From: Rhizophlyctis rosea
Lineage: Eukaryota > Chytridiomycota > Chytridiomycetes > Rhizophlyctidales > Rhizophlyctidaceae
NCBI GenBank assembly: GCA_027596075.1
Contig: JADGJC010000149.1
Span: forward strand, 32,424 to 96,423
Direction: 5' to 3'
DNA length: 64,000 nucleotides
Below are positions 20,814 through 33,900 of this stretch, piece after piece. Within the stretch, counting starts at the first letter, position 1. The number at the start of each line of letters is the position of its first letter. The notes below the pieces were generated by a model that was given only the letters and a program-made list of their open reading frames with translations, made no database searches and was not told the DNA's origin. The position numbers were made by a program, and so were the translations under genes.

Positions 20814-22517
20814 ATGCCCACCTCCCGCACCCGCTTCATAACAGTAGCCCTCCTGCTAATCTCAATATCCTCCCTATTCTACCTATACAACCCAACACAA
20901 TCCCAACAATGGATACAGGACACCCGCTCTTCCATATCCTCGTCTTCCCATTCCTTCTACGAACAGGCTGCCGCTCTGGCTCCCAACGGCAGAAATAGCA
21001 ATACTGATAAGCCAAAGGCGTATGGCTCGTTCAGGTTGAAGGACGAGGAAGGAGGTGCAAACGGTGGCGAGGAGAATGTTGCTGTATATGGTGGGGCTGA
21101 TGCGGGTGCTGGTGCAGTAAAGGACGGGGAAGTTCACGCGCCTCAGGCCCCCGTTATTCAGTCAAATAAGATGGCTAAGGGTGCTCAGGGTGAGGTCATC
21201 ATGGCCAAGATGATCAATGAGACTCAGAAGTGAGTATTTGTTCCCCTTTGTTCTTGCTGTTGTGAATTGGGTGAATGGGAAGGGTGGATGGAAGGATGGG
21301 TGTAGTGGTGGGTGTAGTGGTGGTTAGAGGGGTGGGCGGGTGAGTTGGTGGGTGGGCGGGTTGGTGGTTAGTGAGAGGGAAGTGTTGGGGCCGGGGGGAG
21401 GCTGAGGTCGCTCCGTTCTGCTGGTCGGACTGGGTTCCGTTGAGTTGTTGCGCTGGACTCGGCGTGGCGGGCGGATATCGCTGGAGCATGGGCGGAATGG
21501 GTTGGATTGGAATGGATTGACCTCGAGTAGGTGGGATAGCGTTAGGGTGCGAATGGGCAAGAGCGGTCGCGCACGTGATAGTGGTCCATTACGGCAAGCG
21601 ATTCTAATGAAAAAACCCGGTCAAATCCAACCCCACATACTAACACCTGTATTACCGTCAACAGAGCAGAACTAGGCCGCTCCTCCTGGCGCCTCCTCCA
21701 CACCATGGCCGCAAAGTTCCCCCCCTCCCCATCCCGCGACGAACAAGAAGCCTTCCTCGACTTCATCTACCTCTTCGCCCGCCTCTACCCCTGCGGCGAC
21801 TGCGCCTCGCACTTCCAACTAGTTTTGCAAAATCATCCACCGAACGTTACTTCGCGAGAAGGGGCGACGCAGTGGGCTTGTGAAGCGCATAATGTTGTTA
21901 ACGAGAGGTTGGGAAAGCCGATATTCGATTGTCGGGATGCGGCAAAGGCTTTTGGGTGTGGGTGTGGGGATGAGGGGAAGGGTGGGGAGGGTGCGGCGGG
22001 GAGTACGGGGCCAAGTGGGGATGTGGCTGCGGCGGCTGGGGGTGCGGTGGGGGATGAGGAGGAAGGCGAGGCGGGTGAGGAAGAAGAGAAAGGTGCCGCA
22101 CCCGATATAGGAATCAAAGCCGTCATCGGCACTCCACCCACCACACCCTCCTCCGCCCTCCCCGCAAACGTCGAACCCGCCCCCTCACCAATAGAAGAAC
22201 CCGTCGAAGGCGGCGCGCCCGTAGCTAAGATTGACGCTTCTTCTTCTTCTATTAAGAAGATCCAACAGTTGCGGTTGGAGGAAGAAGTTGCACGGCGGCC
22301 GCCGAAGGATGCGGCGGATGAGGCGCGGGAGAAGGGGTTGGTTAGGGATGTTGATGAGGGGGAGGAGGGGGAGGAAGGGGATGGAGGGGTGGTGGAGGGG
22401 GAGTTGGCACCCAAGGTGGGCAAGGATGAGGAGGAGGTTGGGAAGATGGGGGATGGGAAGGGGTTGGTGGTTGAGGATGTTGGTGTTGAGAGGGGGAGGG
22501 AGGAAGGGGATGAGTAA
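20814..22517 (+). CDS. Erv2-type FAD-linked sulfhydryl oxidase with long acidic tail
   Basis: Two exons, 20814-21229 and 21665-22517, joined in phase (GTGAGT donor, ACAG acceptor; 435-bp intron). Starts with an N-terminal signal anchor (F-I-T-V-A-L-L-L-I-S-I-S). The ERV/ALR domain opens exon 2: G-R-S-S-W-R-L-L-H-T, the redox C-G-D-C, H-F-Q-L, W-A-C-x-x-H-N-x-V-N for FAD binding, and F-D-C. A C-terminal C-G-C-G just after the domain is the shuttle pair seen in yeast Erv2. The enzyme oxidises dithiols to disulfides, passing electrons to oxygen, here in the ER or secretory lumen. Unusual: about 170 residues of Gly/Glu-rich, low-complexity tail follow the domain, much longer than Erv2. ATG at 20814 is preferred over an upstream TTG because it precedes the anchor. 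Confidence 0.85.
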
Positions 22518-23416
22518 TTTGGTGGGTCGGTAGGGGCACAAACGTTTTAGGGTTTTGGTTGGACGCAGGATATGTTTTGTGGTGGAATGGCTCTTTTCTG
22601 CCTTAGTTTTTAGGTGTTTTACTACTAGCCACAGAGCTCTTCCCATTCTTCTTTTCTATTTTTTTTTTTTTGTAGTGTTTTAGGAAGCTCGTTATGTAGA
22701 TTTTTTGCCTTTTTGATTAGGGTTTCGTTTTTCGTTTTGCTTAGCGGGAAGCCCATTCGGGTTTTTTGTAGTGCGATTTTTTCTGTTGTACTTTTAGGGA
22801 AATAGACTTGACTAGATTAGGGGCCGCAGTGTTGTCTTGAAAGTCCAGGGTATTTTTCTTGATTGAGGTGAAAATCTTGCGGTTGTTCATGGAGTGTACA
22901 TAATGTTGCTATTCATCACTCCGGCGTCTCCCTTTCGAAGGTTTTTACTTTATTTTTTCCTTTCAGTAGAACTTTTGGTGTTATGTTGCATCGCAATTGA
23001 TAGGTTAAGGGGGATCCCTTCATTCCATCCCGTTCATTGATCATTTCGTCCATTTCTTCCCCATTTATGAATCGCATCCGCACGTCTATGTCTCTGGCTT
23101 CATTCAACTTCATTTTTTGTCGCGTCCGCCACTTGCGAACCATTGCTCCAATTCCTGCAAATGGGATACTGCGCTGATTGGAAAAGAATCATTGGTGGCA
23201 CAACAGTGTCGGTCATGTATAGAAAGAAGTACACGACCTTCCAACCCACTTCGGCCAAAGTCATATCTTGGAAATATTCGTACTTAATTTACCGCAATAC
23301 AACAAGGAACCAAACATGCAAAAGAAAGAAATATAAGACAGGCATGCAAACGACGCACGGACCACCTATCCTACAACCCCCACCACCCCACAACACATCC
23401 TAAACCACCGTCCCTA
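22518..23416. other. Spacer between Erv2-type gene and Trm2
   Basis: Convergent 3' ends. T-rich on the plus strand near 22600-22800, consistent with 3' UTR; no gene seen. Confidence 0.5.
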
Positions 23417-26330
23417 CTACACATCCCCCTCTTTAACCTCCTTCACCTCCGGCGCAACAACTTCCCTCTCAAACTCCAACACCAACTCCGTATGCTCCGT
23501 ATGCGGGAACATATCCACCGGCTGCGCCCGGACAAGCCTGAACGGTCCCAACTTGAACTTGTTCGACGTCGGACGAAGAAGACTACACCCAAAAACAAAA
23601 GTCAGACACACCCACAAAAAAGAAGGGAAAAAAGCACTTGAACCAAAAAAACTCACTCAACGAAGTTCTGCAAACTCTTCTCCGCATCACACGCCACGAA
23701 AATCACGCGATGGATGCCAGGACATTCACGAATAGTCTGCACGACTTTCTTGTCGACGCCCATCCTGGGTGGATCCAACACCGCCACGACTTCTTCCTCG
23801 CCCCGAACATGGTCATGCAACACGTCCCAGATCCGGTCTTCGAGTTTGCCGACGTAGAAGGAGACGTTTTCGATGCCTGTGAAGAAAAAGATTGTATGAG
23901 CGGGGCAGGGGACAAAAGAGAAGGACAAGAGACACGAACCATTCAACTTAGCATTAGCTTTCGCATCCGTAACAGCAGCCTGAACCATCTCAATCCCAAC
24001 AACCTTCTTCACATTCCCGGCCATACTCAACCCAATGGTCCCCGTCCCACAACAAAGATCCAACAACACGACATTCGATTCCTTTTCCCTGATATCACCT
24101 TTCACATCCACCCCCACATCACCAGCACTACCCTTAGCATCAGCAACCGCCTGCTCCCTCTCAGCTTCAAACGCCCGCTTCCTCACAAGCATAGTCTCGA
24201 ACATCTCCTCCCACCGTGGGTCGCCACCTTCTTTCAGGGGAGCGTCGTCGCCGGTGATGTTGGTGAGGATGTCGATGATGGGACGGTCGGGTGGGTATGT
24301 GATGGTTGTGTCGTCTTCGGTTTCGGCGTCGAGAACGACGCCAGGTTCGATCTTAACTTCTTGCTTGATGCCTTGGAGCTTCTCGGCCAGAGCTCTCTCC
24401 TTGCCGGAGAGCCATTCCAAAGGCCAGTTGAGTAACCGCCATTGACGCTTCGTCGTTTTCTCGGGCTCTTGCGCCTTGTTGACGGAGTCCGTGTACCCGA
24501 CGGCGCACCAGTCGCGGATGAGGCTGTACAACGCTTCCGTGCCGGGCGTGTTGACTTGGAAGAACGCGCCTGGAGAGATACGGAACCTATTCACACACGA
24601 AAACCGATCGTTAACCCATTTTGCACCAAAAGACGACCACATCATCCGTAAAGGGGATGTTCACCACGTGGAATGGGTAATGGTCGTCAAAACTTACTTC
24701 AGCCCAAGCAACTCCTCGTGGATCCAAGGGAAGCCTTGGATAAGATGGGTCGGGGCTTGGTCCATCGACATGATGCCGTTGAAGTTCCCTTGGTGTTCCT
24801 GAATTAGGAAGCTCGTGATGGTTACTTCATGGTTCGCTCGCGCTTCGTTGTAGGCTGTTCGCATGCGTTCAAGGTCGTCGGCTACCTCCTTGCGGTCGAC
24901 GTCGAAGGGGGCGTATTGGACGAGGATACTGACTGAAATTTTTACGTTTTGCATTAGCACGAGTGACAGGTGGACATGGACCTCGAGACACACCTTCTCC
25001 GCTCCGGAGCGTGCGGACTTGCATCTGTCTCCAAAATCCGGTCTTGGCGACACGGTCGTACACCTCCAGCTTCGCCTTCTCGCGCAGGAATTTCTGACAC
25101 AAATAACAAAAGTCAGCCCCGCGGTATGCTTTATTGACGATTGAGAATGACAACCTACCTGCATGACTTGAGCAATCTTCAACGCCTCCGGCGACACATT
25201 CTTGCACGGCGTGGGCTCAAGAACATTGATTTTGCCTTCTTTGAAGAGACCCAAAAGGAATCCGACGGTAGCTTTTCCTTCAAAGTTCTTTCCGAAGGAG
25301 AATTCGCACTTGTTTCTGTAACCGTCTTGCTGGGGAGATGGGATGATCTTCTCCAGCGGGCACAAGAGGCCATTGTTGTCGCTGATCCTGTCGTGGGAAA
25401 ATTATAAACACGTATACAAGCAATTTACCATCACAATTGCGCTTACGCCTGCGGCACGTAGCCAAGATCATTCTTCTCGCGCTTGACCTTGTCGCTAGCC
25501 TCAGATGCATCAGCCTCTTGGGGAGCGGGAGAGGATTCGGCTGACTTTCCAGCTCCCCCATGACCTTTCCCGTTCCTTCGCTTGTCATTGGCGTTACCAA
25601 AGTTCTTCATGTTGTCTTTGAGTTTCTTCATCAGGCCGTACATCTTTTTCTGCTTCTTGACCAACTGTTCTTCGTATGACATCCTAAACGAAGTAGTGCG
25701 AATAATCAAGACTTGCCATGATGATTCTCACAGAATCAATACTTACTCCCAGAGTGGAGTGACTTGATTGCAGATGCGTTGCTCGGGAGTGAGGTTGTCC
25801 GCGTTCGCGACAACTTCCTTGGGAACCGGTGGCGGTCGGGGAGTGTGCACAGGATTGTGACGAACGAGTTCCACAGGGCCATGCTTCCATTCGCGACCGA
25901 GCAGGGTGTTCCAGACAAGGTCCCTGTGATCCTCATCCTGAGCAAATTTGCAGCGTTAGAATACTACACATGATCATCAACAAGAAAACTTCGTCAAACG
26001 CACCCTGCAAACAAGAATGCAGTGCCGCCACTTGGGACCCTTCTTGATCTTCGGGATATCGACCGGTTCCAAACCAGACCGTTTGCAGAACTTTTCGATT
26101 TCTTTCTTGCCGCAGAGAGGGATGTTGTTCAACATGATTTGAGGGCGTGGAGTGTCGGGAGAGTCTTCAGCGAGTGCAGCCTTTTTCTCCGGGGCTTCAT
26201 CCGGTAGGGGAACGGGCTCTGCCACGATATCTTCGTCGGCCCTCAATTTCTTTGCGGTGTGAAGGTCGTCCTCCGATGCATCCGACGACGGCGCGGGACG
26301 CTTTTGCGGAGACGGGGGTGAGGTGTCCAT
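23417..26330 (-). CDS. tRNA (uracil-5-)-methyltransferase, TRMT2A/Trm2 family
   Basis: Multi-exon gene, ATG 26330 (M-D-T-S-P-P). Makes m5U54 (T-loop) in tRNA from SAM. An N-terminal acidic region and an RRM-like segment (P-Q-I-M-L-N-N-I-P) resemble animal TRMT2A, then V-T-P-L-W-E and Y-E-E-Q-L in the usual linker. The methyltransferase part shows Y-R-N-K-C-E-F, F-R-I-S-P-x-A-F-F-Q-V-N-T, motif I L-D-L-C-C-G-T-G-T-I-G-L, V-G-I-E, L-D-P-P-R-x-G, and the nucleophile Cys in F-V-A-C-D-A, where most relatives have S-C-N-P. Odd feature: about 110 acidic residues are inserted between the F-Q-V-N-T strand and motif I, and V-K-I-E occurs inside it. At least six introns, including one right after F-R-I-S-P-side sequences near 24600-24690. 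Confidence 0.9.
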
Positions 26331-26981
26331 TGTCAGTTTGTATGCGCTGGAAGCAAGGTTTGCTTGAAGAATGATAGTGTAGGAAAGCAAAATTGCGATC
26401 ATCGAAAGTGAGAATGTAAAGAAAAGAATGGGCAGAACTTAGAAGGTGAAGACTTTCAAGTCACTTTCACGATGTGGCGCATTTGTTGCCGCACAAGCCA
26501 GTGCAGTGCCACACTGGAATGTGAATGGAGTTGCACGATGGCTGTGATATGTCTCACAAAAGTAGCACAGGCATCCACTGGAGGCGGGCTGTCATCTTGG
26601 CCTGCACATGATAGTCGTCCTTCTTTATTCCGCTTTGTAGAAGGAAGTTGGTATTGGGCACAATTGCCAAGGAGAACGGTCTCATTGCCAACGCAACATC
26701 GGTATTGAGGTGGGTGGATATGCTTGTGCCAAGGAAAGCACAACCATACAGTCCGTTTACTCAACTGCCTCCGGTCTCCACCTCCGGGCGACACCTGGTC
26801 ATATTTTTAACTCTCAACTCATACATCCTTCATTCACACCAACTGTCAATAGGGTTCTCTCATATAAGTCATCTTCTCCTTGAACTACCTTCCAAGTTGG
26901 TACGGGTTTGCAGAAGAGTTATTTTACCAAAATATCAAGACCTTTTATTTACTCAAAAGTTGACGTTTTATAAAGTAAATA
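26331..26981. promoter_or_regulatory. Divergent promoter region, Trm2 / penta-EF-hand gene
   Basis: 650 bp separating two outward-pointing genes. No distinct TATA box; no extra gene seen. Confidence 0.4.
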
Positions 26982-29148
26982 ATGAGCTACTTCAACCCAA
27001 ACGCACCAAATCTTCCGCCCCGGCGGCCTCCGCAGTACCCAAACGCAGGACCATACCCACCCGCTACCACTCAACCTGGCGGGTATGGATATCCTGCTCC
27101 CACAACAGGTGCCGGCACACCCACTTCCCCATACGCAGGGACATACAATCCATATGGTAAATACTCACATTAGGCATTTGGGGGGATGCACGGGAGAGGT
27201 GGGGGGCATGTCTGCACTTGGGTTCCACGGTATTGACCTTGGGCATTTTCCGCAGCTGCACGACCTACCGCATACACTCCTCCCACCTCACCGCCAACGA
27301 CCACCTACGCTGCTCCTTCACACCCCGTTACAACAACATCATCATCTTCATCCAACACAACGAACGCCACCATCCAAAGCCTCGAAACCGCACTACAAAA
27401 AGAAAGAAAGGAACGCGCAGCCTTAGAAGCCCGCGAAGTTGAACGCATCACATCCATCTCCCTCCTCGAAGAAAAACTACGCAATGCAACCCTCGAACGC
27501 TCCAAAGTAGAGGAACGCGCCAGCGCCCTCCTCCACTCCGAAGAACAGCTCCTCCAGGTATCAAGAGAAAAGACTCAACTCCAACAACGCGCCGCCCTCG
27601 TACCCCAGCTGGAAATCAGACTGCGCCAGGAGCAAGAGGAAAAGCAGACCTTGCAGCAGCGGCTGGCACAGTTCCCGGCACGAGTCGCAGAGCTGGAGCA
27701 CCGCCTGACATTGGAGCAGTCTGAGAAGGAAAGGTTGAACCAACGACTATCCTCCATGACGTCCTTGGAACTCCAAATCCAAACCGAACGCGAAAACAAA
27801 GCCGTCATCGAGCGCCGCCTAGGCGAACTAGACTCCGAACTCAAAGCCAGCCAACAAGCCCTCATCGACCTCGGCCGCACCAAAGCCGAACTCGAAGCCA
27901 GCATCCGCGCCAAAGACTCCGAAATCTCCTCCCTAAACGACCGCATCGCAAACTTCACTGCCGACGAATCGAGCGGGTTCTCTAAATTGAACGCGGAGAT
28001 TAGCGCCTTGCGCGCGACGTTGGAGGAGAGGGATAAGGAGCTTGCTGGGTTGGGAGAAAGGTTGATTACGGAGACTGCGGCGTTGAATGAACGGGTATTT
28101 ATTGAGGCGAGTGAGAAGGTGCAGATTGCGAATCAGTTGAGGGAGTTGCAGTTCAAGTATGAGCCGCCGCCGCCGCTTGTGGGGGATGAGAAGTTGTATT
28201 CGCAGCCGCCGCCGGATATGCCGCTTCCTATGCCGAAAGGTGAGGGGTGGGCGCATCGATGATTGCGTAGTGATCCTTTCAGATGGATTTTCTTTCGTGG
28301 CAAAACGCTTATGCTCCACCTTTCCCAAACCGCCAGGCGCCGACCCCGAACTCTGGGCCTTCTACCAATCCGTCGACCCCTACCACCTCAAATCCATCAA
28401 CGCCGCGCAGCTCCAGGGAGCCCTCAACAACGGGCCTTGGCCTCCCCTCTCATACGCTACCTCTCAAGCTCTCCACAACCTGGTCGACAAAACAGGCAAA
28501 TCCCTAACGTACGAAGACTTTGTCGTGGTGTTCCAGCTGGTGGAGAAATGGAAGGAGGTGTTCCATAAGTACGATGGGCATGAAGCGGAGACGGAATTCA
28601 AGTTTGTGCAGAGGGGGGATATGAAGAGTGCGTTGAAGAGTGGTGGGGTGGCGGTTAGTACGAAGTTTTTGGATGGGTTTTTGGTGAGGGTTCGGAAGCA
28701 GGGTAAGTTTTTTTTTTTTTTGCGTTCTTTTTGGTTGTGGTGGGGGGAGAGATGTGCGGGTTTTGGTATGTTGGGTGGATGGGGAGCAAAATTTTGCCAA
28801 CTCTTCTCTGTGGGATGGTACAATCGCTATTTTGTATATTCATTTCTTCTTAACCTTCGTCATGGCTTTTTTTCATCAGCATCACCGATCGGATGGGACG
28901 ACTTTGTGCAGTTCGCGGCGAAGATCAAGTTGATTGCGGATGCGTTCCGGGAGAAGGATATGGATAAGGATAATTGGGTTACGATTAGTTATGATCAGGT
29001 AATGTACTTTGTCCTTTCGGTATAGGTTTTTTTTGTCCTTCTGGTCGGATTTTTGTTTCATTGGGGGAACGGTCCCGTGTTCTTCATCGGACTAACGCTT
29101 ACTTCCTTCTTGTAGTTCTTCGAGCTGGTTTCTAACTGCAGCGTATGA
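26982..29148 (+). CDS. Coiled-coil protein with C-terminal peflin-like penta-EF-hand domain
   Basis: Five exons (26982-27156, 27256-28239, 28283-28702, 28880-28998, 29116-29148) with matching phases. The N-terminus is Pro/Gly/Tyr-rich (as in ALG-2 and peflin). Residues ~90-380 form a long coiled coil (repeated L-E-x-x-L, E-R-x-x-L heptads). The C-terminal ~170 residues follow the PEF fold: L-W-A-F-Y-Q-S-V-D, an EF helix ending F-V-V-V-F-Q-L-V-E-K-W-K, and L-I-A-D-A-F-R-E-K-D matching peflin. EF loops are degenerate (V-D-P-Y-H-L-K-S-I; D-K-T-G-K-S-L), lacking several oxygen ligands, so calcium binding is doubtful except perhaps the last (K-D-M-D-K-D-N-W). The combination of coiled coil and PEF is unusual; membrane or vesicle-coat recruitment is inference from PEF biology. 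Confidence 0.78.
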
Positions 29149-30907
29149 ACGGGGTCTTGTGTGGAGAGGTTGTTTGGGCATTGGTGTTGGGTTGGCAGCC
29201 ATAAGTCATGTTTCATGAGGGGGCAAGATATAGTGAGTTGGGGTGGTTTGTGATTCTTTTGCTACCTTATAATGGGATCGATTTTTCGGATGTGTGTGTA
29301 TAATGCAAATTGCTGGTTTCTCTCTATGGTTGGGAATCTATGCCGTTTTCGTATACGAATCTTGTCGGTTGTTTGTTGCCCTTGGTTATGAGAATTGATG
29401 GGTTTTGGGGTGATTGACAGGTCCTAGAGGTGAAGGGCTTGAAGGTGCATTGCACTTGTTGGCCGGTGCATATGTCCTTTTGGGAAGTACTTGCGTATTT
29501 GTTTGAGGTCAGCTTGCGGTGACATGCGTATCATCAAGTTGGTATGCTAGCTATGGAAAGAGGCACGTCTTCTTTTTCACTTTTCCCCCGTGCAACAGGG
29601 GCCTCTTCTTGTTGTCACCATAGTATAATGTGCTGCACTCGAAAAAAATTGAGAGCATCCGTGGGGTTGGAGGGAATGCATCTCGGGCAGACATGTGTCA
29701 TGCGGTTGCACCTGGGGCGTTGGCGACGGGTGGTGCATAAGGATTGCAACCCAATCAACATCGTCAATATTCAAGTTGCAACCTGACCTTGAGGGTTGTG
29801 TGGGGCCAAAGAGAGGCCGTATGGATAGGTGAAGCGCCAAGTTGCCAAAACAATCACAAGAATAGAACCGTCACGTCCTAATAGGGTCAGTCCGCGTTTG
29901 GATGAGGTACAAAAAAAGAAAACAAAAAGGCAAATTCACTGATTCTTCATAAACTGCTCATCAAGCCTCGATTTCCGCTGTCTTTCACCGAAGTTGGTGC
30001 TGTCGTCTCCTGCACTCCCCTTGGTTCGGGATATCATCACCAACATTTTCGTGTGGAGGCGACGGAGACTCAATGGATTTGCACATACCTTGCACGGGGA
30101 TTGAGCTACGCTGAGGTAGTGAATCTTGGAGTCGGCGCCGCGTGAGCCGATTATGTGCAAGCATATCGGTGAAATGCTCTTTATATCCCTCCCATGACAA
30201 TCATGTTTGTCACCACTGCACGTGAAATGCTTTCGTTCCATCTCGAGGATTCTCCTTTCCGGTGTTCAGATTGTGTGAAGGGTCGCAACTGTACTAACCC
30301 TCTGGCAGTTCTGTCACTTAGGTCATTCCGATCGCGGATAATATTTTTTCAACATGTTGTTTTGTTTGGTGGAGGTGGAGTTTACTTGTGTTATGCCTTT
30401 TTTATGGCAGGATACAGTCCGTCGGCACTGTACACCCAAGGACCCTTGAATGACTCACATGTCGCGCAGTCACCGCACCACCAAGCGATACCGATGTCCG
30501 TTTTCTCAGAGTTCAAAGGCGGTGACCAAGTGCCAATCCCACACCTGTCTGCTGCATGCTATATGTTACATCCTGGTTCCACCTCTGCAACAATATTGCC
30601 AGTCACATCTCCAAATTTTTGCTTTGAAGAAAAGAAAGGGCTAAGTGGAAGAAACGCCAATTGCACAGATGCGGAGCAGCTGCGCACGATGGGGAAGCGA
30701 CTTGGCCTCACGCTCTGTGCGCCACTCCAATGGCAAATAAAAAGGGGGTGCTTCGGGTCGAAACCCTCTCACAACCCACGCGTCGCAGAATCTGCAAGTG
30801 GTCAAATCCCCTCTCCCTCCATCGTTCACACAGTAGTTGTCGCATTGGAAGACACCTCACGAGTACTAACAGTCATATCTAAAACTTCTTACCCACTCCG
30901 GCCAACC
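29149..30907. other. Intergenic region upstream of the large acidic gene
   Basis: 1.75 kb. The downstream frame stays open through part of it (from ~30200), but composition and lack of conserved content suggest non-coding leader. No RNA gene or repeat recognised. Confidence 0.45.
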
Positions 30908-33900
30908 ATGCCCGACCATCCAGCCCTAGAGCCGACCGTCCCCACGATGGTCGGAATGGCCTACTGGGGCGCCCAACCAACTCAACGCCCTCGAAGTCAC
31001 GTTTCTGCCCTTCTCCACCGATTTGAAGCCGAGATATCCTCCAAAACAGGTCTAACACCCTGGTCAACACCGCTAACACACCACACCCTCCTCGACCGCT
31101 TCGCCCACTGCATCCGTGACCGTACCTTTCCCACCCCCATTCCAGGTTCATCCCTCCATGAGCAGTTCATGGGTAATTTGTCAGCGTGTACAAGGACGGA
31201 TGTTACCGCTGCGACGTTGAATGGGTATATTCGTGCGCAGAAGCGTGTGGATGTAGAGCAGGCTGTTGGGTTGGTGATGTCGTATATTGGGTGCAATGCG
31301 TGGCTGCTTGTAAAGGAGCTCGGAAACATTGTTGAGAAGAGTTGTATGTGGTTGGAAGAAAGGGATGGGACGGAGGGGTTGACGGAGGGGGAGAGGCGGT
31401 GGGTTTCGTTACGAGGGAAGATGGGAGCGTTTTTGAAGAGGATTGAGATGGGTGGTGCACTGCCTGAGGATTTTGGGCTGGAGGAGTTGATTGGTTTTGT
31501 GGGGAGGATTCGGCGGACGAGTGCTGCGAGGGCGGATCGGTGTATTCCTGTTGTGCCGTGGATGTATGAGCAAGGGGGACAACCTGTGCCGACGGTTATG
31601 ACGGATAATGTGCGGAGACCTATCGTGCCACCTGATGAAAGCTCCATCCACTTGTCCCGCAAGAGGTTCAACTACCTCAAGCGAACCCTGTGGCGAGCGA
31701 TGGGTGACCAGGATCCGGCTTCTATCCTACGCAGGAAGATCAAAGACCTGTCTGATAATTCCATGATCCAACTCGCAGATGAGACGTTAGATGCCTCCCT
31801 ACCCGACTTCTCCACCACAACAGACAAAGCAGCCCTAGCATTCACATTTATAGCCCACCAACGCCGTCTCCAACTCAAGATCGTCTCAGCGCCCTACGGA
31901 CACAGCTTCCTAGCCAAAGGTGAATCAGGAACATGGTCTCAGAACACCCCGAACATTCTATCGAGCTTCGAGGTCGCTCTAGCGGAAATGTCGGTTTCAT
32001 CGCCAAATCCGGATTACAGGACTCTTACGGCGATCATAACACCACCCAACATTCCGGCAACAGCGAGTATTGATGCGAAAACAACCACCATCCAAACTGA
32101 CCCACTAATCCGTGCACGGATCCTTGCCCACTCCGCCCTCAAAGGTCTCGACGCGACATGCGCCCTCCTCTCCTCCTGGGTTGACCTCCACTCCCGCGGG
32201 GACTTATCAAACCTTTCCTTCAAACCCGGCGTTAGTGGCGGGTCACGCGGACCAGTGGATGAATATAACCTCCTGATCGACGTATTGAGACGGTACCGGG
32301 ATCGGTATGGGGAGGCAAGGAAGGGAGATGGGGAGTTGAGGGAGTTGGAGTTAGGAAGCAGTGGGAAGTTCTTGGCGAAGGATATTATGGCTTGGAATGG
32401 GAGTTGGGGGGATGATGCTTTTGCGGGGGGGAAGGTGCCGGGGTGGATGAGGTGGTGGGAGGGGAGGAGTATAGGTGGGGTTGGGAGGGAGAGTGTTGGG
32501 AGGGGTGGTGTGAAGAGGGGGGAGAAGGAGAATCGGAAGGAGAGAGAAGAAGAGATTGAGGAGGAGTTGGGTACTGAGTATGATTTCGAGGGTGAGAGTG
32601 AGATTGGGGAAGAGATTGTTGCGGGGGGTAGTGTTGTTGAGAGTGTTGGGGAGGAGATTGTTGGTGAGGGCGATGGTGGGAATGACGGTGCTAGTGATAT
32701 CAGTTCGTTCCATGCCGATCGATACGGAGCATCCTTGTCTACACCACTCAACAACGGGAACAGCGTCCCAACGTCGAAACGGAGCAGTGTTGCGTACAGT
32801 ACACCTGAGGAAGACGTTCTCCCTTCCGAGGAGGAAGAAGACGATGAAGAAGACGCATCGGAAGCATCTACAGCCCACCGGGAGATGCAACGACGTATCG
32901 AGGAGTTGAAGCGGAAGGTTGCTGTTCAGCGGGAGAAGGCGGAAAGGTTGAAGAGGGAGAAGGATGAGAGGAGGAGGGGGGTTAAGGAAAGGGCTAGGAG
33001 GGTTGAGGAGGAGTTGAAGAGGGAGTTGGAGAGGTTGGGGAGGGTTGTTGGGAGGAGGGAGATGGAGTTGAGGGAGGGGTTGAGGGAGAGTGTGGAAGTT
33101 GAGACTGTGGCAGCGGAGAGGGGTGGTGGTGGGGAGGGGGAGGAGAAGGGAGTGGATTCTGTGTCGAGTTTTGGTGGGGCGAAGGAGGGGGTGCGGATGA
33201 ACGCGAGCGAGAGGGAGGTTGTGGATTCTGTGTCGAGCTTTGGGGGTGAGGGGAAGGAGGATATAATGGGTGAGAGTATTGGGGAGGATATTGTTATCGA
33301 AAAAGGGGAGGAGAGTGTGCGGGAGGATATTGCTGTTTTCTCGGAGGAGAAGGGAGAGGAGCCGGGTGGGAAGGCGGGTAGTGCTGAGGAGGCGGAGGGA
33401 GTTCGTGAGGAGGAGGATGGGTATGGGTATGATGAGGCTTCTTTTGCGGAGTATTCGGAGAGGGAGGAGGGGGGTAGGGAGAAGGAGAGTGGAGGGGTGG
33501 AGAGTGAGGGTGTTGGTGAGGTGGCGGAGGATTCGATTGCGGAGGAGATTGGAGAAGTCGAGAGTGTTAGTGATGAGTTTGAGGAGCGGGAGGAAGACAT
33601 TGGGATTGAGGGTGGGAAGGGAGCGGAGGAGAAGGATATGGAAGATGTTCAACCGGCTGCCGAGCCTGTGCAAGTTCTACGTGAAGATACTGGTTTGGAG
33701 GAGGTTACGACGACGCCACTTGGGGTGGACAGGTGGGAGGTTAAACCTTCCGGGAAAGAGGAGAAAGTTGTGGATGTGGAGGGTGGACGGAAGGAAGCGG
33801 GTGTCGAAGTGCCGAAAGGTGGTGGAGGTCAAGTTTCTGAAGAAGATATTGCGGAGGAGATTGAGGAGGGTGGGGTAGGGGAGGAGGAAGAAGAGAAGGA

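Noticed and set aside
21833..22423. Minus-strand Ser/Pro-rich frame
   Set aside because: Antisense of the acidic tail of the Erv2-type oxidase; no independent support.
30194..30907. N-terminal extension of the giant acidic protein
   Set aside because: The frame is open but lacks conserved content and codon bias changes at about 30900; the ATG at 30908 is the simpler start.
32351..33673. Long minus-strand frame rich in Leu and Pro
   Set aside because: Antisense shadow of the purine-rich GAG/GAA repeats of the acidic protein.
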